Positions 37,428-46,875 of a stretch of 64,000 nucleotides of DNA are shown here, piece by piece. The DNA is from Polynucleobacter acidiphobus (GTDB lineage Bacteria; Pseudomonadota; Gammaproteobacteria; Burkholderiales; Burkholderiaceae), in the NCBI RefSeq assembly GCF_003065385.1, contig NZ_CP023277.1, forward strand, positions 262,019 to 326,018, in the 5' to 3' direction. The notes under the pieces were generated by a model that did no database searches, had not been told where the DNA came from, and saw nothing but the letters and a program-made list of their open reading frames with translations. Numbering within the stretch: position 1 is the first letter of the stretch; every line of letters begins with the position of its first letter. Both the position numbers and the translations under genes were made by a program.

Positions 37428-38563
37428 TTGAATATAGTAACAAATTTAGATTTGGGTCAAATGTATGGGGTGGAGTCTTTGACTTTCTAAATAGCGGAGG
37501 TAAATCTTTTTTATATCCTAAACTTATAATAAAAAAATATAAAAAAAAGCCTTCTCAGTTTTTATCATCGATCCTAAACAACAATTGTGGCATTCAGTCA
37601 ATGCCAAAAGCCCTCATAATCGGAACATCTAATTTAAGCGAATTACGTCAAGTTTTTGATAATAATGAGATACTGTGTCTAGGTGGATTAGGGGATGCTA
37701 TTCAGTGTAAAAAATTAGGTATTCCATATATTTCTAACTATACTTTAACGAAAAATTTGTATAACTGCTGGTTTAATTGTGATATAGAGAAATTTAATAA
37801 ACTTATAAAGTTTACATCGAATATTTTAAATGAAAATAATATAAAAAAAGTTGTAGTTTCAAATGACAGTTTACCGCTCGAGAGGTTGATCATTTATTCT
37901 GCTCGAGATTTGAGTATAAAGACTTTCTGCATTCAACACGGGTTATTTTCAAGAAAAATACCTGATATTAATGATGGAAAATATGCAGATATAATATTAT
38001 GTTATGATATTTATCAGCGACAAATACTGCTTGACAGCGGGTCAACAAATCCGATCTCAATAGGATATCCCTTTACTTCATTGAGTCAATCATCCTGTCA
38101 GGATCGCAAATCACTTTTATTTTTTGGCCAACCTTGGTCAAGGTATTATTCAGATAAACATGATGCTTATATTAGTGTGGTGGGAAATATAAAAAAATTA
38201 TGTGAGGAATTCGGGATAAATTTTAAGTACAAACCCCATCCCTCCGAAACCATTATTGCTAATGGAGTGATAGACAAATCATCTCTAGACAAAAGTGATC
38301 TTCAGTCTACTTTAGATAAGCATTTCATGTTCTGTTCAATAAGTTCCACGGCTTTATTACAAGCATCTCTTTTAGGTAAGCTCGTATTCCAAATATATGA
38401 TCAATTTTTTCTTGATGAACGTTATCAGGATTTTGGATATTGCTACTCGATATCTATTCAAGATAAATATAAATTTTTGGAGCTAATTAGGTTTGGAATG
38501 CCTTTAAAGTTGCCCTCTGATAATAAAAGAATACATAGACTTAAAGAAGTTTTAAGAGGTTGA
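37424..38563 (+). CDS. Unassigned polysaccharide-locus protein with sialyltransferase-like HP and SS motifs
   Basis: 379 residues, no confident family. Visible: KALIIGTSNLSE near residue 60; FCIQHGLFSRKIPDINDG in the middle; IILCYDIYQRQILLDSG; LLFFGQPWSRYYSD; then KPHPSE (about 269-274) and CSISSTALLQASLLGKLVFQIYD (about 301-323). An HP motif followed some 30 residues later by paired serines is the signature pattern of bacterial sialyl/nonulosonyl GT-B transferases (for example GT52, GT38). I infer a possible pseudaminyltransferase. Coding is very AT-rich and coupled to the methyltransferase upstream. Confidence 0.5.
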   Translation: MIEYSNKFRFGSNVWGGVFDFLNSGGKSFLYPKLIIKKYKKKPSQFLSSILNNNCGIQSMPKALIIGTSNLSELRQVFDNNEILCLGGLGDAIQCKKLGIPYISNYTLTKNLYNCWFNCDIEKFNKLIKFTSNILNENNIKKVVVSNDSLPLERLIIYSARDLSIKTFCIQHGLFSRKIPDINDGKYADIILCYDIYQRQILLDSGSTNPISIGYPFTSLSQSSCQDRKSLLFFGQPWSRYYSDKHDAYISVVGNIKKLCEEFGINFKYKPHPSETIIANGVIDKSSLDKSDLQSTLDKHFMFCSISSTALLQASLLGKLVFQIYDQFFLDERYQDFGYCYSISIQDKYKFLELIRFGMPLKLPSDNKRIHRLKEVLRG

Positions 38564-38564
38564 A

Positions 38565-39239
38565 ATGAGCAAAGTAAACATCCATATTCAGAAAAACACT
38601 CCTCAATTCATAAAATATTATGAGGATCCAAAATCAAAACTTATTGAATTGATAAGGGAGTATAAATTTAAATCAGCAATTGAAATCGGATGTGGAGGTG
38701 GCAGTAATCTTTCAGAGCTAAAAAAAATTAACCCAAATTGTTTTACTGTTGGTATTGAGCTTCGCCCTGATCTCCAGGAAAAGCTTAAGAGGAATGATTC
38801 CGTAAATGAATTTTATATAGGTGACGTATTTGAATTACTTCCAATTCTAGATCGATCTTTTGATGTGATAATTTTAAGTCACGTACTTGAGCATTTCAGT
38901 GATCCTGAAAATTTGTTAAATGCATGTAAAAAGTTAGCAACCAAAAATACAATTTTTTTGATTGCATTACCAAATATCCGTCATATTTCAGTTTTAGCTC
39001 CATTGATTTTTTCTGATCAATTTGAGTATAAGTCTGCAGGAATATTGGATATTACGCACCTTCGATTTTTTACAAGAAAAACTGCTGAAATTTTAATAGA
39101 AAGTTGTGGTCTACATATTATGAATTGTAATCCAGAAATAAGTAATCGAAAGTCGGGCTTTGTGAACAGAATGACACTCGGATTAATGTCTGGGTTTTGT
39201 GCTCATGCATATAATTTTATATGCAAAATGAAAGTGTAA
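38565..39239 (+). CDS. Class I SAM-dependent methyltransferase
   Basis: 224 residues. Motif I AIEIGCGGGSNLSEL is at about 39-53, TVGIELRPDLQ follows, then FDVIILSHVLEHFSDPENLL (the HVLEH pattern of methyltransferase family 11/23) and LPNIRHISVLAPLIF. It starts just after the preceding gene ends. The C-terminus is short and hydrophobic. A glycan-modifying role is inferred from context only. Confidence 0.82.
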   Translation: MSKVNIHIQKNTPQFIKYYEDPKSKLIELIREYKFKSAIEIGCGGGSNLSELKKINPNCFTVGIELRPDLQEKLKRNDSVNEFYIGDVFELLPILDRSFDVIILSHVLEHFSDPENLLNACKKLATKNTIFLIALPNIRHISVLAPLIFSDQFEYKSAGILDITHLRFFTRKTAEILIESCGLHIMNCNPEISNRKSGFVNRMTLGLMSGFCAHAYNFICKMKV

Positions 39240-39245
39240 AATTAT

Positions 39246-40505
39246 ATGAAAATAGTAACAATAATATCTGCAAATTATTTGGCTTACGCAAAGACCTTAG
39301 CACTTTCAGTCAAAAAAGCAGATCATGGGGCTCTTTTAGTTTTGATTGCAGACAAAAAAGCATCGTGCAAGGAAAAATTAGAATATATCTCAGAATTTGA
39401 TTATATATTTGCGGAGGACATAGGGATCCAAAGTATCCATGAGATGGCATTTAAATATGATATTACCGAATTTAATACAGCATTAAAACCTTTTTTTTTA
39501 GAATATGTAATTAATAATATTAATGACAGAGTTGTTTATCTAGATCCTGATGTATTTGTGTATGAACGACTAACGCCAATACAAGATGCGTTGCAACGTA
39601 GTTCAATCCTCTTAACACCACATAGTACAACACCAATTATGGATGGATTGCGGCCATCAGATATCGATTTTTTGAGAACCGGAGTATTTAATTTGGGTTT
39701 TATAGCAATCAAAAAATGTGATGAGGTTAAAAAATTTCTTTGCTGGTGGAAGTCGAGGTGTGAGAAATTATGTTTTAACGATACTGCTTTTGGAACTTTT
39801 GTCGATCAAAAATGGATTGATTTAGTACCATGCTATTTTTCTAAAGTTGAAATCTTAAAAATTGCGGGATTAAATGTTGCTTATTGGAATATCCATGAAC
39901 GGACTTTATCAAAAAATAATGGAAAATTCTTAGTGAATGGAGAGCCCCTGTATTTTTTTCATTACAGTGGAATTGATACAAAGAAACCAGATGATTTCTC
40001 GAAACATCAGAGTCGCACCTCGCTAACCTCTAATAGTTCATTAAGAGAGCTTGTTGCAAGTTATATAGCATTACTTTTGGAAAATGGTATACAGATCTAT
40101 CAAATGATACCTTATGGTTTTAATTATCTCAATGACGGCTCTTACATTAGTCCTACAGCGAGGCGAGCACTTGTAGTCTACGGCGACACGGTTCTCGATC
40201 CGTTTGACAGTAAAGAAAATTTTCAGCTGACTTTGCGCCGGTCTGGTTTACAGTGTGACCAATTTCCTGATGTGGGTTCTGTTAATACACGAAATTTTTA
40301 TAAATATAGAAAATTTGCCAAATATATAAACATGATGATCCGCGCCTCTGCTTTTATTTTTGGAGCAATCAGGATGTTTAAGTTAATTCGATATTTTTCT
40401 ATTGTTTCGAGAGAATCCCATTATCAATCAATTCTTCTTGGACAGGAAATGGACTTTTCACATCCTAAGGATCGGTATTTCTTAGGTAATAACATTGATA
40501 GATAG
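39246..40505 (+). CDS. Glycosyltransferase (GT-A, GT8-like) of the polysaccharide locus
   Basis: 419 residues. The N-terminus MKIVTIISANYLAYAKTLALSVKK is typical of GT8-like enzymes, and YLDPDVFVYERL at about 98-109 supplies the DxD metal site. The segment LRTGVFNLGFIAIKKCDEVKKFLCWW and the FFHYSGIDTKKP region recur in enzymes of O-antigen clusters. It follows the methyltransferase by six bases. The substrate is unknown. Confidence 0.8.
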   Translation: MKIVTIISANYLAYAKTLALSVKKADHGALLVLIADKKASCKEKLEYISEFDYIFAEDIGIQSIHEMAFKYDITEFNTALKPFFLEYVINNINDRVVYLDPDVFVYERLTPIQDALQRSSILLTPHSTTPIMDGLRPSDIDFLRTGVFNLGFIAIKKCDEVKKFLCWWKSRCEKLCFNDTAFGTFVDQKWIDLVPCYFSKVEILKIAGLNVAYWNIHERTLSKNNGKFLVNGEPLYFFHYSGIDTKKPDDFSKHQSRTSLTSNSSLRELVASYIALLLENGIQIYQMIPYGFNYLNDGSYISPTARRALVVYGDTVLDPFDSKENFQLTLRRSGLQCDQFPDVGSVNTRNFYKYRKFAKYINMMIRASAFIFGAIRMFKLIRYFSIVSRESHYQSILLGQEMDFSHPKDRYFLGNNIDR

Positions 40506-41032
40506 ATATTCTCTTTATTAATCTGAGAATTAATTGATTATAAAGCTATATTTAATTACCTAAATTTTTAAAGTCTAAATTTCATAATTCAAATTAAAAT
40601 TTTTATTAATAAACGTAGATTCAAACACGAAGTGCAACACGGTTTAAAGATTGACTAAAGACTTCACTTGGTGTTTTAAATCCCAATCGTTCTCTGGGTC
40701 TGTTATTTAATTGTTCTTGGATCATTCTAAGCTCGGCCTATCTGGCTTTGGGTTTTTCCGTCTTTCATGAGGATATAAATCTGATATCGTTCAGTTTGGC
40801 TAAGGTGTTGATAGGTCATGGCGACTTTGACTTGCAGGTCTAGAAGCTTTGGATACTAAAACATCCTTAGCCTCCTTACCTAGTTGTTCAAAGTTGCACT
40901 TCGTGGTTGAATTCACCAAATTTGTAAAGTAAGATGGTAAATCTTTCTAATAATAAGAAGCTTAATAAAATATTTAGAATTTATATTAATAGTTGTTTGG
41001 AGTGATCAAGCCACAAAATTTTTATATTTATA
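40506..41032. other. Gap between the GT8-like and Wzy-like genes, holding an IS30-family remnant
   Basis: About 527 bases with no functional gene. The middle (40620-40911) is a deleted IS30-family element described separately. The flanks are AT-rich and the right flank must hold any promoter for the next gene. Confidence 0.6.
40620..40911 (-). mobile_element. Internally deleted IS30-family insertion sequence with both ends preserved
   Basis: Terminal inverted repeats of 19 bases match at 18: TTCAAACACGAAGTGCAAC (40620-40638) and the complement of 40893-40911. On the minus strand an N-terminal transposase fragment starts at 40819, MTYQHLSQTERYQIYILMKD, runs 30 codons and stops at 40727. The stretch to 40621 then encodes the IS30 C-terminus, LNNRPRERLGFKTPSEVF, ending VALRV. 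The catalytic centre between them is gone. It is about 292 bases and would need a transposase in trans to move. Confidence 0.88.
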
Positions 41033-42103
41033 ATGAAAATAAAAGCTAGTTATATCGATTTTTTTTTTGTGACGCTTACCTTTGCCTGTCAAATATGGAC
41101 AATTAAGTTTGGTCTATTATCATTGCCAATCCTTGTTTATGGAATTATGGGTACCGCAGCAGTATTTATAGAAAAAAAAATAGAGTTCCTTTATCTCATA
41201 TTAATACTAGTATTATCTTTTTCACTTGCTTTGACTACTCTCAATGATGGGGCGGGAATATTTCACTATAGTTATTATTTTGGGATAATAACAATTTTTT
41301 TCATATTTATTTTTTTTTATTTAGCTCAGGCCATACGTGAAAAAACTAAAAAAGACTATCATTCAGTTTATTTTTTAGCAATATTGCTTGCTATTGGATT
41401 TGTGATACTAAAAACTCCAGAAAAGTTATTAATAGCATCAGATGGTAATGTCGGACTTTTTAATGAAAAGGGACTCTTTTCTTATTATATTACTTTGATG
41501 GCAGGCTCCTATTGGTTCATTAAAAGAAATTTATTATCCGTAATATTTTTCGTGATGGTTTTAATTTATTGTTCAATAATTCAAGAGGCAACTAGAGCAA
41601 TCTTACCGTTTATCGCTGTTATCCTGGTATTTTTGAAAAATATTAGGATAAGTTTAAGAGTAATTTTTATTTCAATTTTATTTATTTTTTTGGCATTATT
41701 TTTTTTCATGGAGCCATTAATCTATAAATTAAATATTGCGCTAAATGCAGGTGGAGTTGATGGACGTAATGCTGCCGTTACTATCTTAATTGAGCAAGGC
41801 TTAAATAATTTATATCTGGGTAATGGATTTCATTCTTATCTTGGTAATAGGTGGGAACTTCTACCGATGCCAGGCGATTTCCCATATGATTATCCGGGTT
41901 CAATGCTACTTGAATTGATTTACGAAGTTGGCATTCCATTGACAGTAATAATAGTTGCGGTATTGACTAAAGTAGTTTTTGGGAAAGTTAGTCTATTTGG
42001 AATGGCTGCTGTTTTATCAGTTGTTATTTCTGGTGGAAAGCAAGATATTTTAATGTGGTATACGCTAATAGTTTTAGCTCGCCTAAATAAGCATTCAACA
42101 TAA
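41033..42103 (+). CDS. wzy: Wzy-like polysaccharide polymerase, multi-pass membrane protein
   Basis: 356 residues, highly hydrophobic with about ten predicted helices and very AT-rich codons. Between helices near residues 240-310 lies a periplasmic loop with GGVDGRNAAVTILIEQGLNN, GNGFHSYLGNRWELL and DYPGSMLLELIYEVGIPL, which resembles the Wzy/O-antigen polymerase pattern (glycine-rich GNGFHSY then ...LLELIYEVGIP). Assignment as Wzy is by topology and locus; WaaL is an alternative. Confidence 0.7.
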   Translation: MKIKASYIDFFFVTLTFACQIWTIKFGLLSLPILVYGIMGTAAVFIEKKIEFLYLILILVLSFSLALTTLNDGAGIFHYSYYFGIITIFFIFIFFYLAQAIREKTKKDYHSVYFLAILLAIGFVILKTPEKLLIASDGNVGLFNEKGLFSYYITLMAGSYWFIKRNLLSVIFFVMVLIYCSIIQEATRAILPFIAVILVFLKNIRISLRVIFISILFIFLALFFFMEPLIYKLNIALNAGGVDGRNAAVTILIEQGLNNLYLGNGFHSYLGNRWELLPMPGDFPYDYPGSMLLELIYEVGIPLTVIIVAVLTKVVFGKVSLFGMAAVLSVVISGGKQDILMWYTLIVLARLNKHST

Positions 42104-42142
42104 TTTTCTAATTACACCCAAAAATTCCTCATTCAGGCACAT

Positions 42143-42229
42143 ATGCAAAAAAAAGGGGGGGGTAAATTAAGGCAAGTCGTGAACATTCCTGTTATTGTAA
42201 CTATTTATGTTCAAAGTATTGCTGCATAA
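42143..42229 (+). other. Short frame with an A8-G8 homopolymer run
   Basis: An ATG at 42143 is followed by eight A (42147-42154) and eight G (42155-42162), then a frame of 28 residues ending IVTIYVQSIAA. Back-to-back homopolymers can slip in replication and switch frames. No protein family is recognisable, and an IS3-family element sits 27 bases further on, so this may be debris. Confidence 0.25.
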
Positions 42230-42299
42230 TTAATTTGATTGGTATTGATATCATATGGTAATCCCCCCATTTTTTAACCGAACCCAGAAGTAGGATTCA

Positions 42300-43127
42300 T
42301 TAAGCAACCATGGCTAGTCGCTGTTTCGGGGTAATACCGCCCAATGCCATATTTGGACGTTGATGGTTATATTTATACATCCACTCTGTTGCAAACTCTT
42401 GAACTTCATCTACGCTTTGCCAATAATGCTGCGATAGCCATTCATACCTCACGGTGCGATTAAAGCGCTCGACATACGCATTTTGCTGTGGTTTACCGGG
42501 TTGGATATGGGTAATATGGATCTGATGTTTGGCTGCCCATTCCATCAGTCTGCCGCTCACCAGTTCTGGCCCGTTGTCCGCTCGTATAACGGCAGGCTTA
42601 CCGCGCCAAGCAATGATCTGATCTAAAGCGCGGATTACGCGCTCGGATGGCAGCGAGAAGTCCACCTCAATGCCCAAAGCTTCCCGGTTAAAGTCGTCAA
42701 TCACGTTAAAGAGGCGGATGGATCTGCCATCTTGTAACTGGTCATGCATAAAATCCATCGACCACACCTGGTTGATACCGAGCGGCACCACCAAGGCATC
42801 GGGCTTATCCCGTACCAAACGCTTGCGGGGTTTGATGCGCAGGTTCAGTTCTAACTCCCGGTAAATCCGGTAAATGCGTTTGTGGTTCCATTTGAAGTTC
42901 TTGACATTGCGAAGGTGCAAATAGCACAGCCCAAAGCCCCAGCTGCGGTTGTTATCCGTCAATCGGATCAGCCAGTTGGCAATCTGCTCGTTCTCGGCAT
43001 TACTCTTGGCCTCATAGCGATAGCAAGACTCGCTAACCCTAAAAGCTTCGCAAGCCAAACGAATGGGGATTGCTTTATCTCTGACTGCCCGCTGGGCCAT
43101 CTCACGTCTGTGAGATGGCCTCACCAC
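42300..43127 (-). CDS. IS3-family transposase OrfB (copy 1)
   Basis: 275 residues with the retroviral-type integrase core: SMDFMHDQL (first Asp), [13 protein letters not shown] (second Asp) and [17 protein letters not shown] (Glu). An HTH_21-like segment precedes it ([18 protein letters not shown]). It is normally made as an OrfAB fusion by -1 frameshifting; the slippery run AAAAAAG lies on the minus strand at 43133-43127. Intact. Confidence 0.93.
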   Translation of the reverse strand: MVRPSHRREMAQRAVRDKAIPIRLACEAFRVSESCYRYEAKSNAENEQIANWLIRLTDNNRSWGFGLCYLHLRNVKNFKWNHKRIYRIYRELELNLRIKPRKRLVRDKPDALVVPLGINQVWSMDFMHDQLQDGRSIRLFNVIDDFNREALGIEVDFSLPSERVIRALDQIIAWRGKPAVIRADNGPELVSGRLMEWAAKHQIHITHIQPGKPQQNAYVERFNRTVRYEWLSQHYWQSVDEVQEFATEWMYKYNHQRPNMALGGITPKQRLAMVA

Positions 43128-43387
43128 TTTTTTGCGAGGGCTTCGGTCACGATCTCCGCCTTAAGCTTCTCTTCGATATACATCTTCTTTAAGCGGGCGT
43201 TCTCTGCTTCAAGCTCCTTCATGCGAGCCATCATCGAGGTATCCATGCCGCCATACTTGGCGCGCCACTTGTAAAAGGTGGCAGAGCTAATGCCGAGCTC
43301 TCGGCAAACATCAGGAACACCCAAGCCAGCATCAACCCGTTTAAGGGCATCCATGATTTGGCTATCGGTAAATTTAGAACGCTTCAT
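43121..43387 (-). CDS. IS3-family transposase OrfA (copy 1)
   Basis: 88 residues: HTH_Tnp_1 domain [17 protein letters not shown]...[21 protein letters not shown] and a leucine-zipper-like helix [23 protein letters not shown]. It binds the element ends. It overlaps orfB by seven bases in the -1 frame. Confidence 0.93.
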   Translation of the reverse strand: MKRSKFTDSQIMDALKRVDAGLGVPDVCRELGISSATFYKWRAKYGGMDTSMMARMKELEAENARLKKMYIEEKLKAEIVTEALAKKW

Positions 43388-43733
43388 GCAGAACTCCTCT
43401 ATTAGAGAAAATTCTACCTCTGAGGACGGTTAACCTGTGGGGGGATTACCATATAAGCGAAACTAAAGAGACAGTATGAGGAGGTTTGTTTTGAACCCTT
43501 ATGAGGTTAAAAAATAATTCGACTGCAGCTTAGACTAGATTTTAGAATAGATTAGCAGTTAAAACTTAAAGATCAAAGATTAATTGCAAGATCCCATTAA
43601 ATATCAGTTATATTTACTTTCCATTTTGAATTTGACTAATGTTGTCACCGTATGTTACAACAATTATCGAATATAAGTTGATAATATTACGGCTGAGCAT
43701 ATTTACTGTAAGGCTAATTTAAATAATTTTGAG

Positions 43734-44786
43734 GTGGAGCTTGATATTTTGCGCAAAATACTAGTAATTAAACTGTCGGCCATCGGAGATGTCCTTGTTT
43801 CTTCACCTATATTTGGCCTTCTGGCAGTTGATAATGAGGTTCACCATCTTGTTATGGAACAATGTAGTAGTGTGACCTTGAATAATCCTTCAATTACAAA
43901 ACATCATATTATTTCTTTAATTCCATCAGGAAATCGATGGCTCGATCTTTGGCAAACCTTTAGGCTAATACTCAAACTTCGAGAAGAAAAATATGATGTG
44001 GCATTTATCCTGCATAGAAATATTGTGTTTCAAATCATCTGCCGGCTCGCGGGTGTTAGGAAAATCTATGGCTTCAGTTCTCGCTTGAATCCATTTTTTA
44101 CTAATCATATGCCTTATCGCTTTGATGTGAATCGCACGCTACAGGAGTGCAAATTATTACGACTTGGTGGCTTCAATGTTAAAGATCCAGAATGCTTAGA
44201 ATTTTACCCACAGATCGATGTGTTGCCACCAAGACTTCTCTCAATATTGCCAGAACGGTTTGTTGCCTGTAATCCTGGGGGTGGCAACCCTCACTCGCCA
44301 GCAGATAATAGATTATGGCCTATTGAGAATTATGCAGAATTGATTCGTCGTTCACCCTTACCTTTTGTAATCCTTGGCTATGGACAACCGGATGAGCAGC
44401 TCGTAATTAGATTATGTAAATTACTTGAACCTAAAGAAATTATTAACCTTGTAGGAAAAACTAGTTTTTCAGAAACAGCCTTGATTCTAAAGCTAGCTAC
44501 CCTATATGTTGGGAATGATAGTTCGTTGATGTTCCTGGGTGCGGCTATGCAGACCAAAACAATAGGATTGTATGGCCCAACCCAAGTTGAGGCAGCCAAG
44601 CCAATTGGGAAGCAACAGTATGCAATTCGAAGCGATTCCTCATGTTCTCCATGTTATGACCCTTATCTTGGTATTAATGGGAGGATGTATACCTGTAACA
44701 ATAATATATGCATGCAGGAAATTGAAGTAGAGAAAGTACTCGGCAAAATGATGAAAATACTTGAATTAAGGGCCAGTCAAGTATGA
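43734..44786 (+). CDS. Glycosyltransferase family 9 (heptosyltransferase-like), first of two
   Basis: 350 residues, GT-B fold. N-terminal ILVIKLSAIGDVLVSSPIFGLL is the ADP-heptose transferase pattern, with FILHRNIVFQIICRLAG in the N-lobe. The C-lobe has CNPGGGN (sugar-nucleotide phosphate loop), RLWPIENYAELI, and YVGNDSSLMFLGAAMQTKTIGLYGPT. The GTG at 43734 abuts its GAGG tract; an in-frame TTG at 43749 is better spaced from GAGGTGGAG, so the start is uncertain by five codons. It probably acts in LPS core assembly. Confidence 0.85.
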   Translation: MELDILRKILVIKLSAIGDVLVSSPIFGLLAVDNEVHHLVMEQCSSVTLNNPSITKHHIISLIPSGNRWLDLWQTFRLILKLREEKYDVAFILHRNIVFQIICRLAGVRKIYGFSSRLNPFFTNHMPYRFDVNRTLQECKLLRLGGFNVKDPECLEFYPQIDVLPPRLLSILPERFVACNPGGGNPHSPADNRLWPIENYAELIRRSPLPFVILGYGQPDEQLVIRLCKLLEPKEIINLVGKTSFSETALILKLATLYVGNDSSLMFLGAAMQTKTIGLYGPTQVEAAKPIGKQQYAIRSDSSCSPCYDPYLGINGRMYTCNNNICMQEIEVEKVLGKMMKILELRASQV

Positions 44787-45916
44787 AACTAACTGTCATG
44801 AAGTTTTTTGACAAAATGCTGGCATCCATCATTATTTTTATTAGTAAAAAGATAGCATTGTATGAAAAACCAAAGAAAATACTTATTATTAAGTTATCAG
44901 CCATGGGAGATGCGGTCTGTCTAATGCCAGCAGTTAGACAGTTGTATTCAGCATTTGATGATGTCCAGATCGACTGGTTTACTAGCGCTCGCTCTGCTCC
45001 CCAACTGTTTTCAGGTATTCCATTCATTCATAACATTTATATATTACCAACCTCGCCATTTCATTTGTTTACATTTCTTATAAAGAATACTTTCAATTTT
45101 TGTAAATATGATTTGATTATTGATTTTGACCAATATTACAGATTCTCAGAATTAATCTCCTTTTTCGGTAAAGTTAATGCAGGGTTTGTTACTCCACTTA
45201 AAGGAAGAAAATTTTCATTGTCTATTCCCTATGATCCCATTAGAAATGAAAAGCTGATTTTCTCTGATCTTGTGAATCAGATTATCGGCCATTATAAAGG
45301 CCGAATAACTCAATATAAGTCTGAACTCCCAGAATTATTGATTGGCTTTCTGCCGACTAGGCGTTTGATGAGTTTTGTAAATCAATTTTCAGGCTCAAAT
45401 AAATTAGTCTTGATCATTTATCCTGGTTCTAGTTCTAATGCAGACTATCGTAGATGGCCAATTTCGCGTTACATAGAACTGATTGCAAGGTTTAATCAAA
45501 TTTGTGAAATTATTGTAGCCGGCGGGCCAGATGAGCTTTCACTAAAACACAGTCTTGCAAGGGAGGGATATAGCGCACTGGATAATATTGGATCCTGGTC
45601 CTTGCATGAATGGTTGTGGATATTCCGAAATGTAAAAGGTTTTTTTGTGGGTAACGATGGCGGCTTACTTCATCTAGCAGAAAGTCAGGGTATGCCAGTC
45701 ATTGGAATTTTCGGGCCCGCTTTTTATTCAAAATGGGGTTCTATTAATCCGAATAGCTCAGTTGCCGAAATTGAATTGGAATGCAGACCGTGTTTAAAAA
45801 ATTATTTAGGGCAAGTTCCAAATCGTTGTGGGCGAGGTGATATTAAATGTCTTGCAGATATTTCTACTGAGACAGTGGGTTTTTTAATTCAAAAGAAATT
45901 GTCTTCTAATCATTGA
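44783..45916 (+). CDS. Glycosyltransferase family 9 (heptosyltransferase-like), second of two
   Basis: 377 residues, ATGA overlap with the preceding GT9. An N-terminal extension of about 30 residues with a hydrophobic stretch precedes KILIIKLSAMGDAVCLMPAVRQL. Later: LIIYPGSSSNADYRRWPISRYIELI, AGGPDE, GFFVGNDGGLLHLAESQGMPVIGIFGP and a Cys-rich end LECRPCLKNYLGQVPNRCGRGDIKC typical of the family. It is divergent from its neighbour, so not a recent duplicate. Confidence 0.86.
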   Translation: MKLTVMKFFDKMLASIIIFISKKIALYEKPKKILIIKLSAMGDAVCLMPAVRQLYSAFDDVQIDWFTSARSAPQLFSGIPFIHNIYILPTSPFHLFTFLIKNTFNFCKYDLIIDFDQYYRFSELISFFGKVNAGFVTPLKGRKFSLSIPYDPIRNEKLIFSDLVNQIIGHYKGRITQYKSELPELLIGFLPTRRLMSFVNQFSGSNKLVLIIYPGSSSNADYRRWPISRYIELIARFNQICEIIVAGGPDELSLKHSLAREGYSALDNIGSWSLHEWLWIFRNVKGFFVGNDGGLLHLAESQGMPVIGIFGPAFYSKWGSINPNSSVAEIELECRPCLKNYLGQVPNRCGRGDIKCLADISTETVGFLIQKKLSSNH

Positions 45917-46167
45917 ATTGTATTTAATATTACCATTCATCGAGTGAATTATTTATGTTTTTTTGAACTTTAACTTTAAAAATTTTATTGATAAAATTTT
46001 ACTTCCGAAAAATATCGAAATTGTGAAATAAGTCTAAATTAAATTTTAGTTAAACTAATTTTAATATTAATAATTTGGGAAATATTAACTTCTAATACAG
46101 GCCTGAAAGCAGTTGCTTAAATAAAAAAATTTGGAATTCCTATATAAATCTACTTATTCAATTGACG

Positions 46168-46875
46168 TTATTTTCCAAGAAAATAATTAGTTTCTAAATT
46201 TTTTTCTTTTAAGATATTTATTATATTCACATCATATACTGTTTTTTGAATCAAATAAAAAATTGAGACACTTAAGCTTGGGAACAATTTAGAAAGCTTA
46301 GTGGCTAAATATGGGGGAGCCCCATACATATTAGCCCCATCTATGGATCTAATCTGTAAACCACCGATCCCATCAATGATTCTTTTAAATTCCTGAAGCG
46401 TGAAACCCCGAACATGCGCATCATCCGCCTTGACGCAACTAGGTTGAATCCCTGTTAAAAGCTGCAATCTACAATGAAATGCGGCCATATTTGGAATCCC
46501 AACAATTAAATGCCCCCCTATTCTAGTAACTCGTACCTGCTCATGTAGAACCCAAAGCCAATTTTTTAAATGTTCGAATACCTGATTACAGATAGAAACA
46601 TCAAAAAAATTATCTTGATAGGGGAGTCGTTCAAACTCTAAATCAATATCGGAAATCTCCACTCCATCGACAGGCATAAAATTGATCCCATAGAGCTCAG
46701 TATTGGCTTGACCTGCAATTTCTCGAAATATCTTCAAATCCCTTCCTTCGCCGCATCCTAGGTCTATAACCTTCAGTGAGTCACTTTGATAGAGCTCTTT
46801 AGCATAATTCTGGATTATTCTCTCCCCATAGTTTAAATAGTAACCCTGATCACGCCATTTTTTTAGAAGTTTCAT
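46168..46875 (-). CDS. Class I SAM-dependent methyltransferase
   Basis: 235 residues, opposite in direction to the surrounding glycan genes. SAM motif I VIDLGCGEGRDLKIF is at about 35-49; then YGINFMPVDGVEI, the acidic FDVSICNQVFEHLKNWLWVLHEQVRVTRIGGHLIVGIPN region (motifs II-III) and a long C-terminal helix. It is flanked by AT-rich, apparently gene-free DNA on both sides. The substrate is unknown. Confidence 0.82.
   Translation of the reverse strand: MKLLKKWRDQGYYLNYGERIIQNYAKELYQSDSLKVIDLGCGEGRDLKIFREIAGQANTELYGINFMPVDGVEISDIDLEFERLPYQDNFFDVSICNQVFEHLKNWLWVLHEQVRVTRIGGHLIVGIPNMAAFHCRLQLLTGIQPSCVKADDAHVRGFTLQEFKRIIDGIGGLQIRSIDGANMYGAPPYLATKLSKLFPSLSVSIFYLIQKTVYDVNIINILKEKNLETNYFLGK

Larger units (their letters stand above)
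42257..43450 (-). mobile_element. IS3-family (IS407-type) insertion sequence, copy 1, complete
   Basis: Ends GGTAATCCCCCCA (42257 onward) and TGGGGGGATTACC (to 43450) are inverted repeats. They are flanked by the 4-base direct repeat ATAT (42253-42256 and 43451-43454), the target duplication size of the IS407 subgroup. Length is 1194 bases. It carries orfA and orfB in overlapping frames. A second copy with identical proteins starts at 62820 in the same orientation; one T-run near the left end differs by a base (six versus five T). Confidence 0.93.
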
